Source of the DNA: Tetragonia tetragonoides
Taxonomy: Eukaryota > Streptophyta > Magnoliopsida > Caryophyllales > Aizoaceae
Length of the DNA: 64,000 nucleotides
Direction: 5' to 3'
NCBI GenBank assembly: GCA_038025085.1
Contig: CM076140.1
Coordinates: 32,661,501 to 32,725,500 of the forward strand
Each line of letters starts with the position of its first letter. The first letter of the stretch is position 1. The position numbers were made by a program, and so were the translations under genes. Shown here piece after piece: positions 47,088 to 58,307 of this stretch. The notes under the pieces were generated by a model, which saw only the letters and a program-made list of their open reading frames with translations, did not search any database and had not been told where the DNA came from.

Positions 47088-47850
47088 AATGACATACATA
47101 TTTTATTTTTCTTCAAGTAACATCAATGAGAATGAGACAATATATATTGTCGGAAAGCATTCGCGATTTGGATATGGCGTGATGCAAGATAAAACAACCT
47201 CTTTAAAAGAGTTTTCAATAAATTGATTATCGTCTCAACCAGAAGTTTCAGCATATGAGTTATACAATTTATCAATCACAAAGGTTGAGAGTTGATGTGA
47301 ATATGACATATGTGATGAGTTGTTGGTGATATTTAACATTGAGATTGTTATGGTCCCGAAGTACCATGATTATGAAATAGGTGATTCGTATGGTCCTGAA
47401 GTACCATAGAATTTTTAAATTACAAGTACTTCATGATGATATGAAAAATATGAGCAGTGAAAGATATTTTAAATGGGATATTATTATGTTCCAATATTGA
47501 CTTCATGTAGAAGTTTATATATGTTTTACTAAATACCTACCGAAGAAGGTCTACGTTAAATAGTTTGAAATTGTGGAAATTGCTCATATATTGTGAAGTT
47601 ATATTAAAAGATGAGACTTTACGCACTTCACATTTTTCTCCTATGCATAGATTTTTCCCATATGGTTTTCCTAGCAAAGGTTTTAGTGAAGTAGAGGCTG
47701 TACTCTTTTTCCCTTTGTTGAGGTTTTTATCCCATTGACTTTTACCTAACAAGGTTTTTAACTAGACAACATACAAAGATAATATGGAATTTAGTTCCGT
47801 ATATAATGACTCCCTTTATTGATATACAATTGCTTGGTATGATACTGATA
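47088..47850 (+). other. copia-3 3' part
   Basis: Contains two TGGTCC(C/T)GAAGTACCAT motifs (47350-47408) and the pre-LTR sequence at 47640-47760. No frame or LTR follows. Sequence then passes into chromovirus gag at about 47880. Confidence 0.4.
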
Positions 47851-47936
47851 TAAATTAAAGTCATATAAATCACATTCAAGGGAAATGAAATTTGTTAGGA
47901 TCATATTTTGTTGAAATTTGTGAGGGTAATAAAGTT

Positions 47937-47993
47937 AGATGTTTCGACTGGCAAGAGTTAGGTCATCGATCATTTGAGTGTCCTAAGAAAGGA
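47937..47993 (+). pseudogene. chromovirus gag zinc knuckle remnant
   Basis: RCFDWQELGHRSFECPKK is a CCHC knuckle in which the second Cys is Trp (TGG at 47949-47951). Stops lie on both sides. It is the only gag part left. Confidence 0.6.
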
Positions 47994-48004
47994 AATTTTG
48001 AGGA

Positions 48005-50700
48005 TTAGACATCATTTTGATGTTAGTGGAGAAGAAACCCTTGGCGAAAGGATGTGAGGGTTATGTGTGTCACATTCTAGATATGAGTGGATTAGATGGG
48101 GAGAACTCGAAGATCGAGGTGATTAATGAGTTGAGGATGTATTTTATCTCCAGGCCTAGGTAAATAAGTGGAACAATAATTGAAGATATGTTTGATTAAC
48201 TCCAAGGGGCTGGACTGTTTTCGAAGGTTGATTTGCGGTCTGGTTATCATCAACCGTGGATTAATGAGGTCTACATTGTGAAAACTGCCTTTAGGACAAG
48301 GTATGGGCATTATGAGTTTATTGTTATGTCATTTGGGTTAACTAATGCACCTAACAAGTTTATGGAGATGATGAATAACAACTTTAGACCATATTTGGAT
48401 AGTTTTGTGGTCGTGTTTATCGATGATATTATTGTGTATTTGAAAGACAAGGAGGAACACGCAAGACACTTGAGGACTATCTTGGAGGTGTTGCGAAATG
48501 AGAAGTTGTACGCTAAACTCTCAAAGTGTGAGTTTTGGCTAGAGAGTGTTGCTTTTGTTGGGCACATTATCTGTAAAGAAGGAGTTTCTATTGATCCTTC
48601 CAAGATTCGGGCAGTCATGGATTGGCCTGCTTCGAAGAGTGTGACTAAGGTAAAAAGTATCGTCGGATTGGCTGGCTATTATAGGAGATTTGTGCAAGAC
48701 TTCTCCAAGATAGCTAGACCTATCACAAATTTGATGAAAAAGGAGATGAAATACAAGTGGAGTGAACAATGTGAAGAAGCTTTCCAAGAGCTTAAGAAGA
48801 GGTTGACAACGACACCAGTTTTGAATTTACCGTCTGGAATGGAAGGGTTTAAAGTGTATAGTGACGCTTCAAAAAATGGGTTTGGGTGTGTACTTATGAA
48901 ACATGGCAAGGTGGTTGCCTATGCCTCTTGCTAGTTGAAAGTGCATGAGAAGAATTACCCTGCTCATGCATGACATGGAGTTAGCTGCTGTGATTTTTGC
49001 CTTGAAAATCTGGAGGCATTATTTGTATGGACCTCGTTGCAATATCTTTACAGATCACATGAGTTTGAAGTATATCTTCACTCAAAAGGAGGTGAATATG
49101 AGGCAACAGAGATGACTTGAGTTGATATCTGAGTACGATCTGGATATTCAGTATCACGAGGGAAAGGCCAATGTAGTGGCGGATGGGTTGAGTAGGAAGA
49201 CTTCACACACTGTGAATAACATGATGATGCTAACATATGACTTGTGTGAGAAATTCAGAAAGTTGGACTTAGAAGTTGTTCAACAAGATGAGACTGCAGT
49301 GTTCCTAAATGCACTTGTAGTGCGACCGTCGATCTATGATGAGATCCGACATTTGCAAGTTCATGACCTGTTTCTAAAGGAGTTACGTGTCAAGATCAAG
49401 GATGGGAAGCATCCTGATTATGAAATCCTTGATGATGGTACGATCATGATGAACGGGCGTTGGTGTGTACCAAACAACGCCGAGCTAAAGCGAACAATTT
49501 TAGATAAGGCGCATGGAACTGCGTATTCTTTTCACCCAGGTGGTGATAAGCTGTACAAAGTCTTGAAACTTCAGTTTTGGTGGACAAACATGAAGCGAGA
49601 GTGTGCTGAGTATGTAGCAAGGTGTCTTATTTGTCAAAAGGTGAAGATCGAACACAAAAGGCCTGGAGGTCTTGTTCAATCGCTGGAATTCCTGGATGAA
49701 AATGGGATTCAATCTCGATGGATTTCGTGACTGAATTACCAAAGACGAGGTCCAGGAAGGACACTATTTGGGTTATTGTCGATCGATTGACGAAAATGGC
49801 GAGATTCATTGCAATGAAGAAGACTTCGTCAATGGACCAACTCACTGAGGCTTATGTGAAAGAAGTCTTAAGGTTACATGGAGTGCCTAAAGACATTGTG
49901 TCAGACATGGATACGAGATTCTTGTCCAACTTTTGGGATAAATTGCAGAATGTTTTCGTACAAAGTTGAAATTTAGTACGGCATTTCATCCTGTGACAGA
50001 TGGTCAAACGGAGTGTACTATTCAGACATTGGAGGACATGCTGAGAGCTTGTGCTCTAGAGATGAAGGACACTTGGGAGAAGAGTTTGCCTTTGATTGAG
50101 TTCTCCTACAACAGTAGCTACCATGCGAGCATTGATAGAGCACCTTACCAGGCGCTGTATGGGAGGAAGTGTCGATCTCCTATGTGCTGGAACGACATAA
50201 GTGAGACCTTTGTTTTGGGTCCGAATTTTATCCAAGAGACCGTGGATCAAGTGAAACTTTTCCAAGAGAAGATGAAAGCTGCACAAGATAGACAGAAAGC
50301 CTATGCAGATCAACATCGACGAACGGAGGAATTCTAGGTTGGTGAGAAGGTACTTCTCAAAGTATCACCTACTCGTGGAGTGATGAGATTTGGGCGCAAA
50401 GGGAAGCTTAGCCCAAAGTATATTGGACCCTATGAGATTCTTGAAAGAATTGGAGAGGTCGCTTATAGGCTTGCTATGCCTATGGATTTGGAGCAAGTGC
50501 ACGATGTGTTCCACGTGTCACAACTCAAGGAACGAACTAAATATGTGAGGTTCCTAGACGAGAAAACGAAGAAAACTCGTGCGTCTACGATCAATCTTGT
50601 GAAAGTGTTGTGGGTTAACCACAAAGTCGAAGAAGCGACTTGGGAGACTGATGCTGATATGCGCAAGCGTTATCCTCAACTGTTCGAACAAGGTACTTAA
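48005..50700 (+). pseudogene. chromovirus pol, broken
   Basis: The protease is nearly gone (48000-48190). RT has [24 protein letters not shown] and catalytic FIDDIIVY (near 48420), then [18 protein letters not shown]. RNase H follows ([28 protein letters not shown] in a shifted frame). The integrase zinc region is near 49530-49650 (HPGGDKLYK, CLICQKVK). The core has [33 protein letters not shown] and FHPVTDGQTECTIQTLEDML. The C-terminus KVLWVNHKVEEATWETDADM (near 50605) is chromodomain-like. Stops or shifts occur near 48933, 49000-49115, 49730, 49968 and 50335. Confidence 0.88.
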
Positions 50701-50743
50701 CCTTAGTTTCGAGGTCGAAACCTTTTTAAGGGGAGAAGGGTGT

Positions 50744-51131
50744 AACAATCCACAAAAGAAAAGAAATTAAAGACTGGAAAACTCATTGCATTGCATTGCA
50801 TCATGCTCATTTTGTTGTTTGGAAAAGTTGTGAAAACTTTTAAACTTTTGAGTTGCATTGTTGTGTTGAACTTTGAAAGTGTGGTGAAAAACTTCGCCTT
50901 ATGGAACTAGCTTCACTTTGGTGATGATCCTAAAGTTTCGAACAATCCACAAAAGAAAGAAATTAAAGACTGGAAAACTCATTGGATTATATTGCATCAT
51001 GCTCATTTTGTTGCTTGGAAAAGTTGTGAAAACTTTTAAACTTTCGAGTTGCATTGTTGTGTTGAACTTTGAAAGTGTGGTGAAAAACATCGCCTTATGA
51101 AACTAGCTTCACTTTGGTGGTGATCCTAAGT
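50744..51131. repeat. 197-bp tandem duplication at the pol-LTR junction
   Basis: A unit starting AACAATCCACAAAAG occurs at 50744 and again at 50941, nearly identical throughout, inside the untranslated segment between the pol stop and the 3' LTR. A PPT-like purine run and TGTAA precede it (50728-50745), and a second such junction precedes the real LTR at 51166. Confidence 0.85.
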
Positions 51132-51165
51132 TTCGAGGACGAAACTTCTTTTAAGGAGGTAAGGA

Positions 51166-53114
51166 TGTAATACCACGTATTATTATTCATTTTAGAATAA
51201 TAATTACTTAAAAAGAAAAATGCAATTTTGGATTTAAAAATATTAATTTGGTTCATGAATTAAAGTTCCTAATTAATGTATGGGTTTGTTTTGGATCTAA
51301 TTAAATTAAATTGGGCCAAAATTAATTAAGCAATTGGGCTTGTTATTTTCGAATTGGCCGAAAATAATTAAAGCCTAATTGAGGCCATTAATTTCGGCCA
51401 ATGGCCGAAATCATGGGGAAAAGATAAGTTTTTATTTTTGTAAATTCTTTTCCTAAAAGAGTGGATTTTAGGGAGGTTGACTGGTTGATAGTTTAGAAAG
51501 TTAGGGGAGAAAAGGAAGGAGTAGAATTAGGCATTTGGTTTCCTAATTGGACTAAACTTCCTCACTCATCAACTTAACCCAGACAAAACAAAACAAAAAA
51601 GTCACTCATCTTTCTCTCTCAAATTCACGCTCGACCGAACCCAAGAGGAAGAAAGAGAATTTCCTACTATTTCACAATTCATCCTCTTGCTCAAATTTAA
51701 TCATTTTTTATTCCAAGTAAGTGTTTTTAATATCTTTTGATGATTGAAAAATGTATTCTTGATTCAAATTCATTGTTTTTATGAACCCTAGTTGTTAATG
51801 AGCAAACCCTAATTTTATATTTTGACCTAGGGTTGCTAGATTCTACTATTTTTCATGTTAGAATCATGATTATGGTTGGGTTTAATGTTTTATTGAATTT
51901 GAATCAAAGGTTGAGTTTAAAAGGTGGATCTTATTTTTTATTAAATCTGAAAATTTATTAATTATTCAGGTTTAATCTAGATTTGGAATTTGTTAAATTG
52001 ATTAACAAATAAAAAAAAAAACGGTTTGAAGTGGCGGAACACGGCCAAGCCGTGTAGAGCGCAGGGTGCAGTCACGGCTGCTAATCGTGACTGTAAGGCC
52101 ACCGCCGCCACTGAGCAGTGGTCAGCGGCGGTGGAGGTGGTGGTGGTGTTTTCGTGGTTTGACTTATTTTGACTTGTTGACTTCAATTAGGGTTTTGGGA
52201 AGTTTCCTAATTTAGTTTATGTAAATTGGTTTTGGAAACTTTTGAGCATGCATGAGTAATTAAATTCCACCAACTTAATTATTTTAATTAAGGGTACTAA
52301 ATCATCTTTAAAGTTTAATTAAGAGGTTTAGAAGTCAAAGTATTTACTATTGGATTTGTTAGGGCCCGTTGACCGCACCTAAATGTAAGGAGCTTACGTT
52401 ATTTGATTGTTGGATTGCCTCTTTGCTAAAGGTAATTCATCATCTACTATTGGTTAATGAATTGTAATTCATTGTCGTAATTCATGTCTAGATGAATTAT
52501 ATTTATGCATGTCTAATATTGGATTGAGAATGAGAATTCATATTTCGACTTGTTATTTATTTCCTTGAGATAATTCATATAGAATTATATGATAGTGAAT
52601 GCATGTGATAAATGTTGGAAATTCACTTTGTGTAGCAATGTCTACTTGTTGGGATTCATGTTATATGATGATACATGTTAATCATTGTAATTACGTGGAG
52701 TAATTATTTGTGTTATTGGACTAAAGATATATTGATATTTGTTCAATTTGGAAATAACCTATTGCTATTTGGATCATGTTTGTAAGCATGTTGTGTCAAT
52801 AAGTTAATGTAATTTTGACTATTGATTTGGTAAACAATATTGAAAGCCTGGAAAAGGTATATTGTTAGGTGGTTGTGAATAGGGTGTTGATGCTCATTCA
52901 TGTGAAATTTGCCATCGGAATTGTGAACTTAATTGTTTATTTGTAACTGTGGAGTAGTTACATGAGATGCCAAGATATGTGTATTACTTGTTATGTGATC
53001 ACCATCTTAAAATGATTTGAGAGTTAAGATTTCTTTGCTAATGGATCCACCGAAGGATGCGAATGGGAATTGTTAGTGAGATATATTGGGTAGGTCTATG
53101 TCTGCGTATCGTAG
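51166..53114 (+). repeat. chromovirus 3' LTR, left part
   Basis: Begins TGTAATACCACG after the purine tract TTTAAGGAGGTAAGGA. It is AT-rich with no coding frame. 52020-52150 is a GC-richer island. It is interrupted after CGTAG at 53114 and resumes at 59647; together about 2.8 kb. Confidence 0.8.
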
Positions 53115-54410
53115 TGTAAGGACCCGGGATTTCTACGGCCACGGAGTGCGTCCTTATAGAAAATTTGTAAGTTGGAGGCTTTAGATAAGTTCAAGGGACC
53201 ATCGAGTTAGAAAAGATTTTATAAAGACTTGAATTCAATAAAAACCATGAAAGAGGTCACAAATCTGCTATCGGCGTCTTATCGAAGGGACCAATCGAAG
53301 GGACAACCCAATAGCGCGATAAGTGAACTGATTATGTTTTTAGAAAGACTCCCGCTCATATAGAACATATGAGTACCCAAGAATAAAGGGTTCGGGGGCG
53401 AAGGTACGAGGTGGGAAGGTGTTAGGCACCTAACTCGCCCGTTTTATGACGGCCTCTACTAACTCAAGTTTGCCTAATAATTTAAAGACATGATTCTCAC
53501 ACAAACCGGATTAACAAACTAGACTTAGACTACTAATTGGTTCATCACAAGCATCACAACATTTATTATTGACCCTTATTTAGACATACATTCGATTGAC
53601 AAGTTGGGCAACACAACGACTAGGCAGACAATATTTAGGAAGCGATAAAAAAAGTGAACTAGCTTGATATCTACATTATGACTACTAGAAAATAAACAAT
53701 TAGGCAAGCAATTTAATTTTTTCCCTCAGTAGTTTGTACCTGAACTGTAGGCTATATTTAGCAAAAATAGTAAAGACAAGGTCTCAAATTTGGAAGAAAG
53801 AGGGGGAAGCTCAGTGTTAATACTCCTGAGAATAGAGGTTGTCAACTGTAGACTGTGTAATTTGAACTGAGGGAGAAGGGTTTTATTTATAGGCGCAGGC
53901 AGTAGAGTTGGACGGGTGAAGAGAGCCGATTTTTTGGAGTTGGGCTGAAAAAATAACCGGGCCTGGAAGTTGAGCTAGCGCCGCTAGCGGGTCAGGTCAG
54001 CGCCGCTAGTGGCTCAGCTCACAGCCTCTAGCTGCTCTGGATTTTATTCCAGAGCCGCAGACGGCTGTCATGTGACAGCTGGATGTCGTCATTCCAGTCT
54101 ATTTTAATTTTCCGGATGAATTTAGTGTTCCGAAAAATATGAAAAGACCATTTTACCCATGGACGGTAAAAGACGGTTTCTCCCCTGGTTCGCAACTTGG
54201 CGACTAGGAGTCAGAAAAAGTCATGATAGGTGTCGTTGGAAAACTCTTGAACAGGGCTTTTGAATGGGACTGGAATAAAGGAGTGATCGAGGAAAAACAT
54301 GAGACCTTATCTTACCTATTAAAGCAAAAATAGCGTTCAAGTTTATAAATTACTCCTTTCATCATCGGGCTTTTGCGGAGAAAACTGAAGGCGCTTTTTG
54401 GGCGTCTACA
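53115..54410 (-). repeat. Tat/Ogre-like 3' LTR, complete
   Basis: 1296 bases. On the minus strand it starts TGTAGACGCCCAAAAAGCGC and ends GGGTCCTTACA. 53449-54410 matches 58709-59641 with scattered differences. It contains a GC-rich GCCGCTAGCGG-type motif near 53980. Confidence 0.85.
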
Positions 54411-54422
54411 GAAGCCCCCACT
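54411..54422 (-). other. polypurine tract of the Tat/Ogre-like element
   Basis: On the minus strand AGTGGGGGCTTC lies immediately before the LTR start TGTAGACG, as expected for plus-strand priming. It is the main evidence that the element points leftwards. Confidence 0.7.
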
Positions 54423-55223
54423 TTGATCGAGCTTGAGTAAAAGCGAAGATCAAAGTATTTCGAAGGCGACATGCAGGATGCTGATGTGCACATGGTATGT
54501 GAGAGTGTACAGTAAGCATGCATATGAAGACAAACCTGAGTTGGGACATGCTCGTAGCGTGCTAAGATTTCATCTTTGTGAACACAAAAGAAAATAAAGA
54601 TTATGGTTAGCAGGATAGAACACTGCTCGTTGATGGTCTAAACGTCTGCTGGGGACCTGTATTCAGAGTGAATGGAAAAGTTAGTAATACTTTGAGAATG
54701 ATCAACGTAGAGTGCTTCGATAAACAGTAACTAAAACACCACTCGGTGGGTGTTGAGATTCCGTCCCTGTACGAGAAACAAAAAAGTCGACGAGACAGCG
54801 CAATTAAAAATAATAGCTGTAAATGAGAAGTAACGCTGGTGAGAGTGAATAGTATAAACGCTTTATTCTGAGCAAACAGTGACTAAGCACCACTCGGCGG
54901 ATGCCGAGATTCCATCCATGCAGAAAAAACGAAAAGGTCGACGAGACAGCGCGATCAAAATGATGGCTATAAAATGGTTAAAACATATGAACAATTTAAA
55001 TGCAATAGCTTAAGCAATTATTGACTGAAACATATAAAAAACAAAGGATAGTATAACCGCAACAATTTAAGCAATCATTGACTGACACAAAAAAAAAAGT
55101 GACCTCGTGGAAGGAAAATTTAACCACAATAGCTTAAGCGACCATTGACTGACCCGATTTTGTGACGTTGGGACTTTCGTAGGGAAGGACAGTTTAACCG
55201 CAAGCGATCATTGACTAACCCGA
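54423..55223. repeat. internal tandem repeats of the Tat/Ogre-like element
   Basis: Two diverged units, each with an ACCACTCGG(T/C)GG(G/A)TG core and GTCGACGAGACAGCGC, start near 54723 and 54874. Then come three to four degenerate copies of TTTAA(C/G)C(G/A)CAA...CATTGACTGAC between 54990 and 55220. No gene is seen. Confidence 0.7.
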
Positions 55224-55473
55224 TTTTGGGACGTTGGGACTTTGGGACATTGGGACATTGGGACATTGGGACATTGAGACTTTGGGACATTGGGATTTTG
55301 GCACATTAAGACTTTGGGACATTGGGATTTTGGGACATTGAGACTTTGGGACATTGGGATTTTGGGACATTGAGACTTTGGGACATTGGGATTTTGGGAC
55401 ATTGAGACTTTGGGACATTGGGACTTTTGGGACATTTAGATGGGACATTGGGACATTGAGACTTTGGGACATT
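55224..55473. repeat. 11-bp-based minisatellite
   Basis: About 250 bases of TTGGGACATTG/TGAGACTTTGG/TTGGGATTTTGG units with a higher-order period near 32 bases. The minus strand is open in all three frames and gives the same VPKSQCPK-type peptide with shifts, a by-product of the period. I do not call these frames genes. Confidence 0.9.
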
Positions 55474-55762
55474 GATGAGGCCAGCAGATTTATCGGGCTT
55501 AAAATAATTTTGAAACTCCGAGCGATAAATGTCGTCAGGACATATATCCGAGCTCGGTAATTCGTACCGTAAGATGGGCCAACTTTCGAATTTGAATTTG
55601 TGGGCCAAAGGGACTCGTTCCCGCGCGCTTGGTACTGATATTTGCCGCGAACGAACTGAAGTAACGGCTTCTGGGCTGGAAAAAGTCGTGGGACAACAGG
55701 TGGGGCCCGCGTGTGCAGGCCTGACAATACTCTCTTGGTGAGGCCCGCTTGCGGCGCTCAAC

Positions 55763-55881
55763 ATGAGCAGACTAAAGGCTTTTCGTGAATTTCTTTCTCG
55801 CGTTTTGCCTCATTCTTCTTCTTCTCGCCGAGCCATTGTCGAGCAATACTCACCATTGTTGAATGCTTCTACTACCTCAAG
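55763..55881 (+). CDS. PMD gene, possible first exon
   Basis: ATG 55763 opens MSRLKAFREFLSRVLPHSSS and ends ...TCAAG before GTAAGT. Joined to the acceptor at 56021 it stays in frame through RERKLHSSS to the next Met. It may equally be a 5' leader exon with translation starting at 56047. Confidence 0.45.
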
Positions 55882-56021
55882 GTAAGTTGATTCTTGACCA
55901 AATTCTTCGATTTTTGTCTTCAACTTGCTTATTTTTCCGCCTAGTTGCTGAGTTTTGGGTTGCATTGTTGAATGGGTACTTATTTCTTGCGAATCTGAAA
56001 CTATTAATTTTTCACTTGTAG

Positions 56022-56271
56022 AGAGAGAAAGCTTCATTCTTCTTCCATGGCTCCAAAAGACAAAGGAAAACGTCCCATGGGTGAGGAGGAGGAGAACCGG
56101 GATCTTTTTCGTACTGGGCTTCCTTCCACTAGTACGCCCTTGCTCGACATGCAGACGGGGCACGTTTGTACCAAGATCCGTTCATGCGGATGGACTGGCA
56201 TCCGGCTGGGGTTTGTGACTGTAGTATTTTGCTACTGGACAGGCAGAGTCATCTGTCTAACCTTCAGTTGG
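56022..56271 (+). CDS. PMD gene, second exon, frame-shifted
   Basis: The acceptor is CACTTGTAG. It reads MAPKDKGKRPMGEEEENRDL from 56047. From about 56165 the better frame is another one (DPFMRMDWHPAGVCD, LLLDRQSHLSNLQL), ending at a GTATGT donor after 56271. The switch implies a small indel. The region 56272-56632 is intron plus poorly defined sequence. Confidence 0.45.
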
Positions 56272-56631
56272 TATGTTTTCTGACTCTCTCTTTTTTTTTT
56301 TGGTTCTGTTCAGTATATATATTTTTTTTTACTGAAAATTCGAACTGTTATTGCTTCGGCACACGAACAAATTGAGACTTGTACTGGATTGGTGGTCAGC
56401 TGTATATAATTTGTGTGGAATTATTTTGGCTGTATTTGTAGTTTATGGGGTGTTGAGAAAATTTTGCTTATTGGCTAGGGTATCGGTGTTTTGCTGCACG
56501 CTCATGGGTCTACTTCCCATTGGGCCCAAAATGTTGGAGACATTTTCTGTGGGAGCTAGGGATATAGTGTAGGGTTCAGGTTTTGGGCACTTTTTGTCTG
56601 TCATTCCGGCTTGTCATTCTGGGGACACTAG

Positions 56632-57132
56632 GATCATGCTCGGGGGTTATTGGAGAGGTTCTGGGATACCATGAACATTTGCCATACGCCTGTGGGGGAG
56701 ATGTTCCCTACCCCCTATCAGTTTGCTGTGCTGACGGGCTTATCTTATAGAGGGCGTCGTATACAGTACGATGTGGGTTACCATCGGCGGAGTGACAGGT
56801 TGCTTGAGCTTTATGGGCCTGTGTCCGCCCATTTTAGAGATGACCGAGTTTCCTTGCCGAGGTTATGGGCGGCCTTGGCGGAGCAGGGGCTTACTAAGGA
56901 GCAGAGGGCCCGTATTTTCTTTGCTTGCTTGTTGGGATCGATCATTTTTGCTCAGAAGAAAAGCGTATATCAGGTTGGCTTCTTGACGTGTTTGGACGAC
57001 TTGTCCAAGGTCCACGAGTACAACTTTGGTGCTCCTGCATATGCTACCTTGGTGAGATGGTGTCGCCAGGCTTGCAGGCCTAGGCCGACGAGTGAGAGGG
57101 TGTCTATCTCGGGTACGTGGAAGATACTGGAG
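56632..57132 (+). CDS. PMD gene, core exon
   Basis: Opens after the TAG at 56629 and reads DHARGLLERFWDTMNICHTP, GEMFPTPYQFAVLTGL, RLWAALAEQGLTKEQRARIF and HEYNFGAPAYATLVRWC to GAG|GTAGGC. It holds the N-terminal half of the plant mobile domain. The true 5' splice position is not settled. Confidence 0.7.
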
Positions 57133-57215
57133 GTAGGCACATATATTTTCCTTTTTCCTTTGCATATGCATGCTTTTCAGAGAGATTGCAGCTTATCATT
57201 TTTTTTGTATGACAG

Positions 57216-57368
57216 CTGTGGTTCTTTGAGTATTTTCCCGCTTTTGGTCCTCACCGTCCTGGTTTGAGGATGTTCCCACTAGGTTCACTGTGTATTGGAA
57301 GAGATAACTACCCATTTACCTCTTGGAAGCATTTTCAGGCTACCTTCGAGAGTCATGCTGCGTCTGAG
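57216..57368 (+). CDS. PMD gene exon
   Basis: 153 bases, phase 0 on both sides. The acceptor is TATGACAG and the donor is GAG|GTATGT. It reads LWFFEYFPAFGPHRPG and YPFTSWKHFQATFESH, typical of the middle of the plant mobile domain. Confidence 0.75.
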
Positions 57369-57451
57369 GTATGTCATCTTCTAGTTGGTGTATGTGTATA
57401 TTTTTTTTGGTTCATTTGGTGTGAATGAACTTTTGATCTGGTAATCTGCAG

Positions 57452-57802
57452 ATGTCGTGGACTGCCTTCGACAGTATTCTCGGGTTTTCACCTCATATTA
57501 CCATTGAGTACTTTAGGGTATCTTCCTTGAGGGTGGTCTTTGAGGGGCCATTCGGCTTTGCGTGGTATTTGGGGGACCGTTTAACTCGCCTGGTCTACCC
57601 TGCCTTGGGTGGTCATTTGGTTCCTGAGGATCCTCCTATAACCATGTTTTACCTGCGCAACCTGAGCGTAGAAGACCTGGGGGTCGTGACTCGTGGAATG
57701 GCGGCCATGGAGTTTATTGAGCCGGAGATTGCTGGCTTGGACCACACGGCCGTGTACCTGGCCTATTGTTTGGGTCGTCTGATGCCGGACCTCACTTCTG
57801 AG
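57452..57802 (+). CDS. PMD gene exon
   Basis: 351 bases, phase 0, acceptor AATCTGCAG, donor GAG|GTAAGA. It reads MSWTAFDSILGFSPHITIEY, RLVYPALGGHLVPEDPP and DHTAVYLAYCLGRLMPDL. No lesion was found. Confidence 0.72.
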
Positions 57803-57865
57803 GTAAGATTTTTTTTTGTGCATTTTCAGCTATATGCGTGATATACTAACTTTTGTGTCTTTCAG

Positions 57866-58063
57866 GCGAATCGTTTGGCTCCTCAAGGTCCCAGGAGGTC
57901 CAATTCCAGAGTTCCTCGGGGCCAGCCCCCAAGCGTGACCTTGCCGAGTAATGAAATGAGGTATATTGGTAAGAGTGGGGGACGTATAGTAGAGGAGTTC
58001 CCTCTACATACTGCTGATGGAGAGACCGTGGAGGGCTGGCCCTTGCCTGATGGTTGTACGGGG
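57866..58063 (+). CDS. PMD gene exon
   Basis: 198 bases, phase 0, acceptor TGTCTTTCAG, likely donor GGG|GTATAT. It reads NRLAPQGPRRSNSRVPRGQP and RIVEEFPLHTADGETVEGWP. It is proline- and arginine-rich at the start and looks like a linker after the domain. Confidence 0.65.
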
Positions 58064-58121
58064 GTATATTTTTTTTCTTTCTTGTGTTTTGTGTTTGCTT
58101 TTGAATGGTGACTCTTTGGAG

Positions 58122-58307
58122 CGGGGTTTCCGGCATGTACCCCTATGCATTTTATATGATAGATGGGATATGAGGCCTAACAACAACAGGCCCATTTATA
58201 GCTCGTTTAGTACTCAGGGCTCTTTCCACTATTCGACTGCGAACTATGGCCAAGGATCGTCTGTTGATGATGAGGCTGACAGCAATGGTGATGATGACTC
58301 CGGTTGA
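58122..58307 (+). CDS. PMD gene, last exon
   Basis: 62 codons ending at TGA 58305-58307. The acceptor is placed at TTTGGAG, which is weak, because the frame is open from here: RGFRHVPLCILYDRWDMRPN and an acidic tail DDEADSNGDDDSG. The start of this exon is less certain than the others. Confidence 0.5.
   Translation, partial: RGFRHVPLCILYDRWDMRPNNNRPIYSSFSTQGSFHYSTANYGQGSSVDDEADSNGDDDSG

Larger units (their letters stand above)
40859..47850 (+). mobile_element. copia-3, decayed copia-like element split by LINE-J
   Basis: The left end is an LTR-like TGTTATGAAAT...CACAACA (40859-41071) followed by CGTTATTAGAAC, resembling the CGTTATCAGCAC primer site of some plant copia elements. Near the right end (47640-47760), ACTCTTTTTCCC, GTTTTTATCCCATTGA and AACAAGGTTTTTAAC are typical of sequence just before a copia 3' LTR. 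The interior has no domain I can name and no intact frame. The 3' LTR appears lost where the chromovirus begins. Lineage not assigned. Confidence 0.45.
55763..58307 (+). pseudogene. plant mobile domain (PMD) gene carried antisense in the element
   Basis: Later exons give about 455 codons in one frame through five segments with phase-0 GT-AG introns (to 57132, 57216-57368, 57452-57802, 57866-58063, 58122-58307). Motifs LLERFWDTMN, GEMFPTPYQFAVLTGLSYRG and LWFFEYFPAFGPHRPG fit the plant mobile domain found in MAIN-like proteins and in transposons. The C-terminus is acidic (DDEADSNGDDDSG). Upstream, exons 55763-55881 and 56022 onward join in frame, but a frame change near 56165 and a TAG at 56629 break the N-terminal half. 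It is antisense to its retrotransposon, which explains retained introns. Function unknown; probably cargo and possibly degenerate. Confidence 0.7.

Noticed and set aside
55224..55473. CRISPR-like repeated units
   Set aside because: Units are directly adjacent without unique spacers, the genome is a plant, and no cas genes are near. It is a minisatellite.
55208..55764. Long minus-strand frames with repeated VPKSQCPK peptides
   Set aside because: All three frames are open because of the minisatellite period. They extend into the PMD promoter region and have no recognisable domain.
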